From positions 376,985 through 440,984 of the forward strand of contig NZ_JAAAMG010000002.1 in assembly GCF_010500815.1 (NCBI RefSeq): DNA of 64,000 bases, in the 5' to 3' direction. A program made the translations under genes and the position numbers. This document shows positions 7,333-15,154 of this stretch, piece by piece; the stretch's first letter is position 1, and each line of letters opens with the position of its first letter. Source of the stretch: Jiella pacifica. GTDB taxonomy: Bacteria > Pseudomonadota > Alphaproteobacteria > Rhizobiales > Rhizobiaceae. The notes beneath the pieces are model-generated. The model saw only the letters and a list, made by a program, of their open reading frames with translations. It was not told the origin of the DNA and ran no database searches.

Positions 7333-8310
7333 CTACTGCTGCGCGTCGCGGATCCGCTGGATCATCTGCTCGCCATATTCCTTGCCGTAGCGCTCGTAGG
7401 TCGGCTCGACGACGGACTGGAAGGCCGCCTTGTCGACGTCCTCGACGACTTCCATCCCATGCTCGCGCATGGTCTTCACGCCATCCGCCTCGGTCTGGTC
7501 GACGACCTTGCGGGTCGCTTCGACGGCGGCCTGCGAAGCTTCCCTGATCCAGCCCTTCTCCTCGTCGGACAGCTGGTCCCAGTGGATCTTCGACATGGTG
7601 ATCACCGCCGGCGAATAGACGTGGCCGGTGAGAGTCACGTATTTCTGCATGTCCCACATGTTGTTGGAGACGATGATCGGGATCGGGTTCTCCTGCCCGT
7701 CGATCGTGCCCTGCTGGAGCGAGGTCAGGACCTCCGTCCAGCTCATCGGCGTCGGCGAGGCGCCGAGTTCCTTGAAGGCGTCGATATGGACCTGGTTCTC
7801 CATGGTCCGAAGCTTCAGCCCCGCGAGGTCTTCCGGCGTCTTCACCGGATGGACCGAATTGGTGACGTGGCGAAAGCCGTTTTCCGACCAGGCCAGCCCG
7901 ATCATGCCCTTGTCCTCGAACTTCGACAGCAGCTCCTGGCCGATCTCGCCATCGAGGATTTTTCGGGCGCTGGCGTAATCCTTGAAAAGGAAGGGAAAAT
8001 CGAGGGCGTAGATCTCCGGCACAAATGAGCCGACTGGGCCGGTCGAGGTCATGGCAAGTTCGATCGTCCCGATCTGCTCGCCCTCCAGCAGCTCCCGCTC
8101 GCCGCCGAGCGAGCCGCCGGCCTTGACGTTGACGACGAAGTCTCCGCCCGAAAGCTCCTTCATCTTTTCGGCGAACGCCTTGGCACCTTGGCCATAGTGA
8201 CCCTCGGGCGGCGTGACGATGGCAAAGTTCATTTCCTTCGCGTCCGCCATCGTCGTGGCGAGTGCGCTCGTCGCCAGCAACAATCCGGCGAGCATCGACC
8301 TGCAATTCAT
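7333..8310 (-). CDS. dctP: TRAP transporter solute-binding protein
   Basis: A 325-residue periplasmic DctP-family receptor. A signal peptide covers about residues 1-25 (MNCRSMLAGLLLATSALATT, cleavage after an ADA-type site). The mature protein has the family layout, with LRTMENQVHIDAFKELGASP, whose Arg normally binds the ligand carboxylate, and SWTEVLTSLQQGTIDGQENP. The ligand is therefore probably an organic or sugar acid. The start at 8310 is set by GGGAGGAG seven bases upstream; an upstream in-frame extension would bury the signal peptide. The gene is divergent from the GntR gene and is the first gene of the dctPQM operon. Confidence 0.92.
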   Translation of the reverse strand: MNCRSMLAGLLLATSALATTMADAKEMNFAIVTPPEGHYGQGAKAFAEKMKELSGGDFVVNVKAGGSLGGERELLEGEQIGTIELAMTSTGPVGSFVPEIYALDFPFLFKDYASARKILDGEIGQELLSKFEDKGMIGLAWSENGFRHVTNSVHPVKTPEDLAGLKLRTMENQVHIDAFKELGASPTPMSWTEVLTSLQQGTIDGQENPIPIIVSNNMWDMQKYVTLTGHVYSPAVITMSKIHWDQLSDEEKGWIREASQAAVEATRKVVDQTEADGVKTMREHGMEVVEDVDKAAFQSVVEPTYERYGKEYGEQMIQRIRDAQQ

Positions 8311-8409
8311 GGATTTCTCCTCCCGTTGAAAGGGCCGCCGAATGCGCCGCGCGTCTCCCTCGCGCCGGGCGCTGGCCCGATCGGCCCCAGTGTTTACACC
8401 AGATATCCG

Positions 8410-8424
8410 ATACGATATTCGTAT
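8410..8424. promoter_or_regulatory. Palindromic operator between dctP and the GntR gene
   Basis: ATACGA TAT TCGTAT: perfect 6-bp inverted arms around a 3-base centre. It lies in the divergent region and overlaps the first ATG of the regulator (8423). FCD-type GntR dimers usually bind short palindromes of this size, so autoregulation together with control of dctP is likely. This is inference from position and symmetry. Confidence 0.5.
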
Positions 8425-9178
8425 GGAAAGGAAAGCCATCGGTCAAGGACGCACTTTTTTGGTCGCGAGGGACGCATCATCCGGCTCGGCCGCGGACTGG
8501 CAAAGCGAGGCGAAGGACCAGATCACGCTGCGCCCCTCGCTCGGGGACGAGATCTATCAGCGCCTCGTCGACGACCTGATCTCGCTGCGCATCCCGCCCG
8601 GCGAGCGGCTTTCCATCGACGGGCTGGCGCGGCGCTTCGGCGTGTCGCAGACACCCACCAGGGCCGCCCTCATCCGCCTCGAAGCGGAGGGGCTCGTCGT
8701 CAAGAAGCAGTATTCCGGCTGGAGCGTCGGGCCGCTCCCGACGCTCGACCAGTTCGAGAAGATCTTCGAGCTGCGCGGCCTGATCGAGCCGGCAAGCGCG
8801 GCGCGGGCGGCCCGGCACGCCTCGCCCGCGGCGCTGGAAGATCTCGGCGCGATCGCCGAGGAGATGCAGAAGCTCATCGCCGAGGACATCGCCGATCATC
8901 GAGCCAGGCTCGTCGTCCTCGACAGCCGGTTCCACACTGCGATCGCCGCGGCCTGCGGCAACGAGTTGATCGAGGACACGCTCGGCCGCTTGTTCACGCA
9001 GATGCACATCTTTCGCCTGCGCTATCACTCCGACGTCGCTCATGCGGTGATCGCGGAGCATCTCGACATCCTCGCAGCGATCGAAGCGCGCGATCCGGCG
9101 CGGGCCGAGGCGGCGATGCGCGGCCACATCGAGGCCGGGCGCGAGCGGATCGAGACCCACGTTCGCCAGCACGACTGA
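8423..9178 (+). CDS. GntR-family (FCD) transcriptional regulator
   Basis: About 251 residues. A winged helix (about 30-95: LGDEIYQRLVDDLISLRIPP, then LARRFGVSQTPTRAALIRLE) is followed by an FCD effector domain (ELRGLIEPASAARAA ... SRFHTAIAAACGNELIED ... HLDILAAIEARDPARAEAAM) with the histidines that normally hold a metal. It probably controls the TRAP, aldehyde dehydrogenase and RuBisCO-like genes in response to a sugar acid. The start is uncertain. The ATG at 8423 lies in a palindrome and has no ribosome-binding site. A TTTACA 17-base-spacer TATTCG promoter reads over it, so initiation may be further in. Confidence 0.85.
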   Translation: MERKAIGQGRTFLVARDASSGSAADWQSEAKDQITLRPSLGDEIYQRLVDDLISLRIPPGERLSIDGLARRFGVSQTPTRAALIRLEAEGLVVKKQYSGWSVGPLPTLDQFEKIFELRGLIEPASAARAARHASPAALEDLGAIAEEMQKLIAEDIADHRARLVVLDSRFHTAIAAACGNELIEDTLGRLFTQMHIFRLRYHSDVAHAVIAEHLDILAAIEARDPARAEAAMRGHIEAGRERIETHVRQHD

Positions 9179-9310
9179 GCGGCGCAGCTCCGCTGCAGGC
9201 GTCGCGCGACCGGGCGCCGACGATCGATCCGGTGCAAATTTCAAAAGCCGCAGCGGAAGCACGCCTCTCGCATCCCGGCGGCTCGACACTTCAGGGAAGG
9301 AAACGACACG

Positions 9311-10771
9311 ATGACGATACAGACGGGCCTCTGGTTCGACCCAGCGAAGCTTCTCATCGGGGGGCATTGGCGCCCGGCAACGGGCGGCGCGTCGATCCCG
9401 GTGGAAAACCCCTCGACCGGCGAAGCGATCGCCAGCATCGCCGCCGGCACCGCCGATGATGTCGAGGCGGCCGTCTCGGCCGGGGAAGTCGCTCTCGACG
9501 GCGAATGGGGCGCCATGACCGCGACGGAGCGCGGGCGCATCCTGATGCGCCTCTCCCGCCTCGTCGAGGAACGCGCCGAAACGCTCGCCCACCTGGAATC
9601 GGCCGATATCGGCAAACCGATCGCCCAGGCGCGCAACGACGCCAAGGCCCTTGCGCGCTATTTCGAGTTCTACGGCGGGGCGGCCGACAAGGTGATGGGC
9701 GAGACGATCCCCTATCAGGCCGGCACCACCGTCCTCACCCTGCGCGAGCCGCATGGCGTCACCGCCCACATCATCCCCTGGAACTATCCGATGCAGATCC
9801 TCGGCCGCTCGGTCGGGGCGGCGCTGGCCATGGGCAATGCCTGCGTTCTCAAGCCGGCCGAGGACGCATCGCTCAGCGCCCTTGCCGTCGCCGCGCTAGC
9901 CGAAGAGGCCGGGCTGCCGGCCGGGGCGCTCAACGTGGTCACCGGCTGGGGCCACGAAGTCGGTGCCGCGCTGTCGGCCCACCCGCGCGTCCATCACGTC
10001 TCCTTCACCGGCTCGGTCGGCACCGGCCGGCGCATCCAGACCGCGGCGGCCGAGAACGTCGTGCCGGTGACGCTCGAACTCGGCGGCAAGAGCCCGCACA
10101 TCGTCTTCGACGACTGCGATCTGGGCGCGGCGCTGCCGACCCTCGTCGGCGCCTGTATCCAGGCCGCCGGCCAGACCTGCTCGGCCGCCTCCCGCGTCCT
10201 CGTCCAGCGCGGCATCTATGACGAGGTGAAGAACCGCATGGCCGCGGCCTATCGCGCCCTCGTCGCCGGCCCGGCCTCGGAAAGCTTCGACCTCGGCCCG
10301 CTCGTCTCGGCCAAACAGAAGGACATCGTCGCCCGCTACATCGCCAAGGGCCGCGCAGAACTCACCGTCGCCGCCGAAGGACGGATCCACGAAAGCGCCC
10401 CGGCTGCGGGGCACTACGTAGCGCCGGTGCTGTTTTCCGACGTTCCGGCGGATCACGCGCTCGCCCAGGAGGAAATCTTCGGGCCGGTGCAGGTGATGAT
10501 CCCCTTTGCGGACGAAGCCGAGGCGATCCGCATCGCCAACGGCACGGAATACGGTCTCGTCGCGGGGATCTGGACCGAGAATGGCCGCCGGCAGATGCGG
10601 CTCGCCCGTAAGCTTCATTGCGGCCAGGTCTTCGTCAACAATTACGGCGCCGGGGGCGGCGTCGAGCTGCCCTTCGGCGGCGTCGGCAAGTCCGGCCACG
10701 GGCGCGAGAAGGGCTTCGAAGCGCTTTACGGGTTCTCGAGACTGAAGACCGTGTCGATCAGGCACGGCTGA
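9311..10771 (+). CDS. NAD(P)-dependent aldehyde dehydrogenase
   Basis: A 486-residue ALDH-superfamily enzyme. Catalytic residues are all present: Asn158 in PWNYP, Lys181, the FTGS motif (232-235), general base Glu256 in LELGGK, and nucleophile Cys290 in GQTCSAASR. The tail GGGVELPFGGVGKSGHGREKG is that of the betaine/lactaldehyde/sugar-aldehyde branch. A GGAAGGAAA precedes the ATG. It lies between the GntR regulator and the apnO-like gene, so it probably oxidises a sugar or glycolaldehyde-type intermediate. The exact substrate cannot be read from the sequence. Confidence 0.88.
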   Translation: MTIQTGLWFDPAKLLIGGHWRPATGGASIPVENPSTGEAIASIAAGTADDVEAAVSAGEVALDGEWGAMTATERGRILMRLSRLVEERAETLAHLESADIGKPIAQARNDAKALARYFEFYGGAADKVMGETIPYQAGTTVLTLREPHGVTAHIIPWNYPMQILGRSVGAALAMGNACVLKPAEDASLSALAVAALAEEAGLPAGALNVVTGWGHEVGAALSAHPRVHHVSFTGSVGTGRRIQTAAAENVVPVTLELGGKSPHIVFDDCDLGAALPTLVGACIQAAGQTCSAASRVLVQRGIYDEVKNRMAAAYRALVAGPASESFDLGPLVSAKQKDIVARYIAKGRAELTVAAEGRIHESAPAAGHYVAPVLFSDVPADHALAQEEIFGPVQVMIPFADEAEAIRIANGTEYGLVAGIWTENGRRQMRLARKLHCGQVFVNNYGAGGGVELPFGGVGKSGHGREKGFEALYGFSRLKTVSIRHG

Positions 10772-10797
10772 CGGCCGGGTCCGGCGGACGCGATCCG

Positions 10798-10821
10798 AGG
10801 GCGGCGCTTCGGCGCCGCCCT
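10798..10821. terminator. Strong bidirectional hairpin between ALDH and apnO-like genes
   Basis: A perfect 10-bp stem, AGGGCGGCGC with GCGCCGCCCT, closed by a stable TTCG tetraloop, in the 82 bases between two convergent genes. There is no long T tract, but position and stability make it a likely shared terminator. Confidence 0.7.
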
Positions 10822-10853
10822 GTTCGTCCCGGTCTTGCCGAGGTCTCGCGCCA

Positions 10854-11681
10854 TCAGGTGATCCGCTTGATGCTCGCCGCGATCTCGTCGGGCTCGAAGA
10901 CCTTCTTCCAGTCGTCGCGCATCAACATCGGCTTGCCGAATTCAATCGCCTTGTTGCAGGCGTCGGAAAACACCCCGTCGACCTCCTCGAAGATCACCGC
11001 GCCGAGGATGTTCATGTGGCCGAGCAGGAAGTCCCGGGCGCATTCTCGTGGCACGCCGGTCTTGATCACCTCTTCCATCGCCTCGCGCATGACGACGAGG
11101 AGGGACGCGCAAACCGTCTCCGACAGGCCCGGCTCGAGATAGGCCATCTGCTCGACGGTGACGCGGTGGGTCCGATGAACCGGCGCATAGATCGCCCGGG
11201 CGACCTTGTCGCCGATCGCGTAATGCTCGTCCGGCCCTTGCATCAGGGCGTTGACCACCGCCTGCTCCGCCGCGACGCCGCCGAAATGGTCGTTGCGGCC
11301 CGCCTCCGTCGTCTCCTTGGTGAAGATCGTCGGATGGCAGGGATGGGTGACGAAATAGGTGATGTCGGCACGCTCCGGCAGATGGCCGGCAAAGGGGGCC
11401 GCAGCGTCCAGAATCACCACGATCGTGCCGGGCGCGAGCTTCGGGACGACCATCCCGGCAACCTTGCCGATCGCCGTATCGGGCACCGCCAGCACCACCA
11501 CCTCGGCGCCGTCGATCGCCGCATCCGGCTCGACGCAGTCGGCGCCGACGGCTTCCTTCAGCCGCGCCTGCCCGGCCGGCATGACCTCGACGTGCCGCAC
11601 GTCGAAATCGGTCTTGGCCAAGTTCTTCGACAGCCGGACGCCCATCTTCCCACCGGCCCCGAACAGCGCAACACTCGTCAT
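10854..11681 (-). CDS. apnO: Probable D-apionate oxidoisomerase
   Basis: A 275-residue NAD-binding protein. ApnO oxidises and isomerises D-apionate to 3-oxo-isoapionate, the step before phosphorylation and cleavage by the RuBisCO-like OiaX. Seen: nucleotide motif GAGGKMG (8-14), AVPDTAIG, then the hallmark THPCHPTIF (112-120) and a helical C-terminal half of the phosphogluconate-dehydrogenase type (EEVIKTGVPRECARDFLLGH). The ATG at 11681 is preferred over a GTG one codon earlier. It shares an operator-like motif with the RuBisCO-like gene 8 kb away, which supports one pathway. Other uncharacterised members of this fold exist, so the symbol is probable rather than proven. Confidence 0.65.
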   Translation of the reverse strand: MTSVALFGAGGKMGVRLSKNLAKTDFDVRHVEVMPAGQARLKEAVGADCVEPDAAIDGAEVVVLAVPDTAIGKVAGMVVPKLAPGTIVVILDAAAPFAGHLPERADITYFVTHPCHPTIFTKETTEAGRNDHFGGVAAEQAVVNALMQGPDEHYAIGDKVARAIYAPVHRTHRVTVEQMAYLEPGLSETVCASLLVVMREAMEEVIKTGVPRECARDFLLGHMNILGAVIFEEVDGVFSDACNKAIEFGKPMLMRDDWKKVFEPDEIAASIKRIT

Positions 11682-11719
11682 CACAGTCTCTCCGTCGTCG
11701 CCCGGAGGGGCGGCATCAA

Positions 11720-11757
11720 CTGGTATGATGAGATAATGATTGGGCGAGGAATGTCAA
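11720..11757 (-). promoter_or_regulatory. apnO-like promoter with the shared operator motif
   Basis: On the minus strand a consensus -35 TTGACA (plus-strand 11752-11757) is followed after 16 bases by TATCTC as a weak -10. The -10 lies inside the motif whose plus-strand reading is CTGGTATGAT GAGATAATGA (11720-11739). It matches the RuBisCO-like promoter at 18 of 20 positions. Its core ATGAT-GAG-ATAAT is a near-palindrome. It ends 38 bases before the start codon. Position over the -10 suggests repression. Confidence 0.55.
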
Positions 11758-11970
11758 TTCTGTCGGCCCCGGCCGCGGTCCTCATGACGATCTGCAGAAC
11801 GCGTCCAAGAGGAGCCAGATCAGTTCGAATGAATCTTGGTGGCGTATCCGGAGAGGACGACGGACCCAATGAGGCAGATACAGCCAGCTCGGCCGGCCGC
11901 ACCACGCTGCCTTTCATTTGCGCAGAATGCTGATAACTGCGGCATCGATTTCGCATGAAGGCAATCTCGA

Positions 11971-13146
11971 ATGGTTCGGCAATTTCTCGTTCGGCTCGTC
12001 CCCGAGCTCGGTCATGTCACCGCGCAAGAGCAGTTGCGGGCGAGCGTCGGCGCTCTCGTCGGGATTGCGCTCACCGGCTTCACCACGCTTCTCATCCTCG
12101 GCCCCGATACCATCGTGCCCCTGCTGGTCGCGCCCATGGGGGCGTCGGCCGTCCTTCTGTTTGCGGTGCCATCCAGTCCGCTTGCTCAGCCTTGGTCGAT
12201 CATCGGTGGCAACGTGTCGGCCGCTCTGGTCGGCATCACTTGCCGCATGCTGATCCCGGACCCGCTACTGGCTGCGGCTGTCGCGGTGTGCCTCGCCATC
12301 GCACTGATGTTCGTCCTGCGTTGCCTGCATCCTCCCGGTGGCGCCGTCGCCGTGACGGCCGTTCTGGCAGGGCCGAGCGCCGATGCTTTGGGTTTTGCTT
12401 TCGCCGTAGTTCCGATCGGCCTCAACTCGGCGCTCCTGCTCGCCGTGGCACTTGCTTTCAATCGGTTGACGGGAAGGCGCTATCCGCACCTCAGGGCATT
12501 GGAGAACAAGAACGCCCATGGGACCGCGGACGCATCACCTCATGATCGCGTGGGATTTACGCTGGCCGATCTCGACGCGGTGTTGAAGCGCTATGGCAAG
12601 GTCGTCGACATCGATCGGAGCGATCTGATGACCATACTCACGACGGCGGAACAGGAGGCCTATCGGCGGCGCTCCGGCAATCTGACCTGCGGGGATGTCA
12701 TGTCTCGCGATGTAGTGACGATCTCGCCGACGACGACGATCGGCGAGGCATGGCACATCATCCAGGATCGAGATTTCAGCGTTCTTCCCGTCACGACCGA
12801 GGACCGGAAGATCGTCGCGATGTTGTCGCGGGAGAATTTCATGGAAGCCGTCGGAAGAGGTCTCGGCCGCCCGTCTCTGCGCGCCGACAGGCGCTTGGCG
12901 AACGGCTTCAACAAGGGGTTCTCGACGCAGATGACGGTCGACAAAATCGTCTCGAAGGATCCACAAAAGGCCTTGGCGAATACCTCTATTGCCGAGCTCG
13001 TTCCGTTCCTTGCGAAAGCTCGGCTTCACCATGTCGCCGTCGTAGACGAGACGGACCATCTGATTGGGCTCGTTACCCAGACCGATCTAGTCATGGCGCT
13101 GTTCAAAGGAGATGTCGGGAGCATGGCCAGCAGGAATGCCAGCTGA
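11971..13146 (+). CDS. HPP-family membrane protein with two CBS domains
   Basis: A 391-residue protein. Residues about 20-165 form the four-helix HPP membrane domain with its hallmark LHPPGGAVA (119-127). HPP proteins have been linked to nitrite or anion transport in plastids and cyanobacteria. Residues about 240-380 hold a CBS pair (CGDVMSRDVVTISPTTTIGE ... LIGLVTQTDLVMALF), a regulatory module that usually binds adenosine nucleotides. The transported substrate is unknown. It is flanked by the two sugar islands but has no obvious partner, and its base composition is slightly less GC-biased than its neighbours. Its start has no strong ribosome-binding site. Confidence 0.82.
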   Translation: MVRQFLVRLVPELGHVTAQEQLRASVGALVGIALTGFTTLLILGPDTIVPLLVAPMGASAVLLFAVPSSPLAQPWSIIGGNVSAALVGITCRMLIPDPLLAAAVAVCLAIALMFVLRCLHPPGGAVAVTAVLAGPSADALGFAFAVVPIGLNSALLLAVALAFNRLTGRRYPHLRALENKNAHGTADASPHDRVGFTLADLDAVLKRYGKVVDIDRSDLMTILTTAEQEAYRRRSGNLTCGDVMSRDVVTISPTTTIGEAWHIIQDRDFSVLPVTTEDRKIVAMLSRENFMEAVGRGLGRPSLRADRRLANGFNKGFSTQMTVDKIVSKDPQKALANTSIAELVPFLAKARLHHVAVVDETDHLIGLVTQTDLVMALFKGDVGSMASRNAS

Positions 13147-13170
13147 TCGAGCTCGCCCACCGACCTGCCC

Positions 13171-13923
13171 TCACCCGCCCGGTTGCGTCGGCCCGTCGCT
13201 GCGCGCGTAGAGGTCGAGCGAGCGGTCGAGGTGGTCGCGCATCGTAGCCACCGCCCCTTCGGCGTCGTGTGCTTCGATGAGATCGACGATGCGCTCGTGT
13301 TCGGCAAGGGTGACGTCCTCCTTGCCCGACCAGTGCAGCAGCGCGGTGTGATACTCGAACAGCCAGCGCAGCATCGCCACCGAGACGGCCGCGATGATCG
13401 GGTTGCCGACGATTTCGGCGATGCGGGCGTGAAACGCCATGTCGGTCTGGATGAAGGGCACGGCATCGGTGCCGAGCAGCGCGCGCTGGTGGGCGACGAG
13501 CTCCCTGAGCGCCGCAACGTCGTCGTCCGTCGCCTTTTCGGCGGCGAGCCAGACGATGCCGAGTTCGAACATCCGGCGGGCCTGCTTCAGGTGCTCGAGA
13601 TTGGAGGGCACCGAATCGAGCAGCAAGCGGGCAATCTCGTCGGAACGGTCGAGCACGGTGCCGGCGGTGATCTCGTTCACCCGGCTGCGCTCGCCGTGGT
13701 TGATGGTGATCAGGCCGGAATTGTGCAGCGACTGCAGCGCCTCACGCACCGCCGGGCGGCCGACGCCGAAGCGCTCCATCAGCGCCCGTTCCGACGGCAT
13801 CGCGTCACCCGGCTTCAGTTCGCCCGCCCGGATCAGCTCGCGCAGCCGCGCAAGGACCTGATCCGACAGTTTTCGGCGAACGATCTTGTCCCCGTCGGGG
13901 CCTGGGGAGAGTTGCGACGCCAC
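13171..13923 (-). CDS. NanR-like FadR/GntR-family regulator
   Basis: A 250-residue GntR regulator. The winged helix spans about 18-80 (RRKLSDQVLARLRELIRAGE, PSERALMERFGVGRPAVREA, and the NanR-like LITINHGERSRV). The C-terminal FCD domain has TDMAFHARIAEIVGNPI. By eye the LITINHGERSRVNE stretch and the FCD core resemble E. coli NanR, the sialic-acid repressor, more than generic FadR. No sialic-acid gene is in the window. It lies downstream of, and in the same direction as, the lactonase genes, so it may control the 14.3-23.6 kb sugar operon. Its true ligand is unknown. Confidence 0.82.
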   Translation of the reverse strand: MASQLSPGPDGDKIVRRKLSDQVLARLRELIRAGELKPGDAMPSERALMERFGVGRPAVREALQSLHNSGLITINHGERSRVNEITAGTVLDRSDEIARLLLDSVPSNLEHLKQARRMFELGIVWLAAEKATDDDVAALRELVAHQRALLGTDAVPFIQTDMAFHARIAEIVGNPIIAAVSVAMLRWLFEYHTALLHWSGKEDVTLAEHERIVDLIEAHDAEGAVATMRDHLDRSLDLYARSDGPTQPGG

Positions 13924-14265
13924 GGGCTTTCCTCAGATGCGCTTCAGCCGACCAGAGGATCTTCGGACCAGCCATAGAGCTTCAATCCACGAAGCGGCGC
14001 GGCGGTCAAGTTCGCGATGAAACGGCGTCCCGCAAGCGTCAGCCGTGCAGCACCCGCGCCGGAGCTTTGCTCCGGCGGCGGCGGGCCGGCCGCCCGCTCA
14101 AAGATCCGCCGGCCGGACCATCTGCCCGTTCGCGGCCGAGCGATAGGCGGCCTCGAGGAGGGCGAGGGTCTTCAGATTCGCTGCCCATCGGCAGATCGGG
14201 GCGGGACCACGACGTGAGTTCCCGGTTGCGACGAGCGCGCCCCGACCGCGGCCTGGCCATCTCGC
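13924..14265. other. Gene-free stretch upstream of the NanR-like gene
   Basis: About 340 bases with no intact gene. It holds a 9-bp perfect hairpin, CGCCGGAGC TTT GCTCCGGCG (14057-14077), and the C-terminal remnant of a Gfo/Idh-type oxidoreductase (14098-14211). The upstream control region of the NanR-like gene must lie here or in the remnant. I see no clear -35/-10 pair. Confidence 0.5.
14098..14211 (-). pseudogene. Gfo/Idh/MocA-type oxidoreductase, C-terminal remnant
   Basis: The minus-strand frame reads PAPICRWAANLKTLALLEAA then YRSAANGQMVRPADL and a stop. This is characteristic of the last two helices of Gfo/Idh/MocA sugar dehydrogenases. The Rossmann domain and the rest of the protein are gone: the next 50 bases upstream run directly into the SMP-30 lactonase gene. 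The operon therefore once had, or received by rearrangement, a second sugar dehydrogenase at its end. Confidence 0.6.
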
Positions 14266-15144
14266 TCACGCGCCGAAGCGCGGCTCCGGCACGCCGCGGA
14301 TGCCGAGGTCGTGGATGGCAAAGAGGCTGCCGCGCATCACGCCGTCGCCGGGAAAGCGGGGCAGCGGCGGCTTGGCCATCGATGTGACGTAGAGAATGTC
14401 GAGGTCGGGGCCGCCGAACATCACGCTGGTGACCTTCTTGACCGGCATTTCGATCACCCGGTCGACCGTGCCGTCCGGCGTGTACCGCACCAGCTTGCCG
14501 GCATAGACGAGCGCATTCCAGAGACAGCCCTCGGCGTCGACCGTCGCGCCGTCGGCCGCACCGCCGCCCGCGGTGTCGACCTTGGTGAAGGTGCGCCGGT
14601 TGGAGATCGCCCCGGTCTCGACGTCGAAGTCGTAGGCCCAGATCTCGCCGGTCCACGTATCGGCGAAGTAGAAGGTCTTGTCGTCCGGGCTGAAGCACGG
14701 TCCGTTCGAGCAGATGATGTCGCTGTCGACCTTGGTGACCGAAAAGTCCGGATCGAGACGATACAGCGCGCCGAAAGGCCCCTCCTCCATCGTGTCCATG
14801 GAGCCGGCGAAGAAGCGGCCCTTCCGGTCGACCTTGCCGTCGTTGATGCGGTTGGCGGGCCGGTCCGGCTCGGGATCGTGGATGAGATCGACGTCGCCGG
14901 TGTTGAAGTCGAGGGCGTGAAAGCCGCCCTGCAGCGAGACGATTGCGCCCTCACCGTCCTTTCGCAACGCCATCGAGCCGATCTTTTCCGGCACGTCCCA
15001 GGCGCGCAGTTCCCGGCCATCCGCGGTCGTGCGGAACACCCGGCCATCGAAACTGTCGATGAAGTAGAGCCGCTCCTGGTCGACGTCCCAGAGCGGGCCC
15101 TCGCCCAGCGTCGTCTTCACGTCGAGAAGAACTTCGATGCGCAT
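14266..15144 (-). CDS. SMP-30/gluconolactonase-family lactonase (copy 1)
   Basis: A 292-residue six-bladed beta-propeller of the SMP-30/regucalcin/gluconolactonase family, which hydrolyses sugar lactones with a divalent metal. The metal ligands can be placed: Glu15 in GEGPLWD, Asn147 in CSNGPCFSPD, and Asp198 in ADGATVDAEG. The NRINDGKVD loop (98-106) belongs to the substrate site. No signal peptide, so it is cytoplasmic. It starts ten bases after a second, related lactonase gene. In this operon it would open the lactone made by the upstream SDR. Confidence 0.88.
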   Translation of the reverse strand: MRIEVLLDVKTTLGEGPLWDVDQERLYFIDSFDGRVFRTTADGRELRAWDVPEKIGSMALRKDGEGAIVSLQGGFHALDFNTGDVDLIHDPEPDRPANRINDGKVDRKGRFFAGSMDTMEEGPFGALYRLDPDFSVTKVDSDIICSNGPCFSPDDKTFYFADTWTGEIWAYDFDVETGAISNRRTFTKVDTAGGGAADGATVDAEGCLWNALVYAGKLVRYTPDGTVDRVIEMPVKKVTSVMFGGPDLDILYVTSMAKPPLPRFPGDGVMRGSLFAIHDLGIRGVPEPRFGA

Positions 15145-15154
15145 GCGTTTGCTC

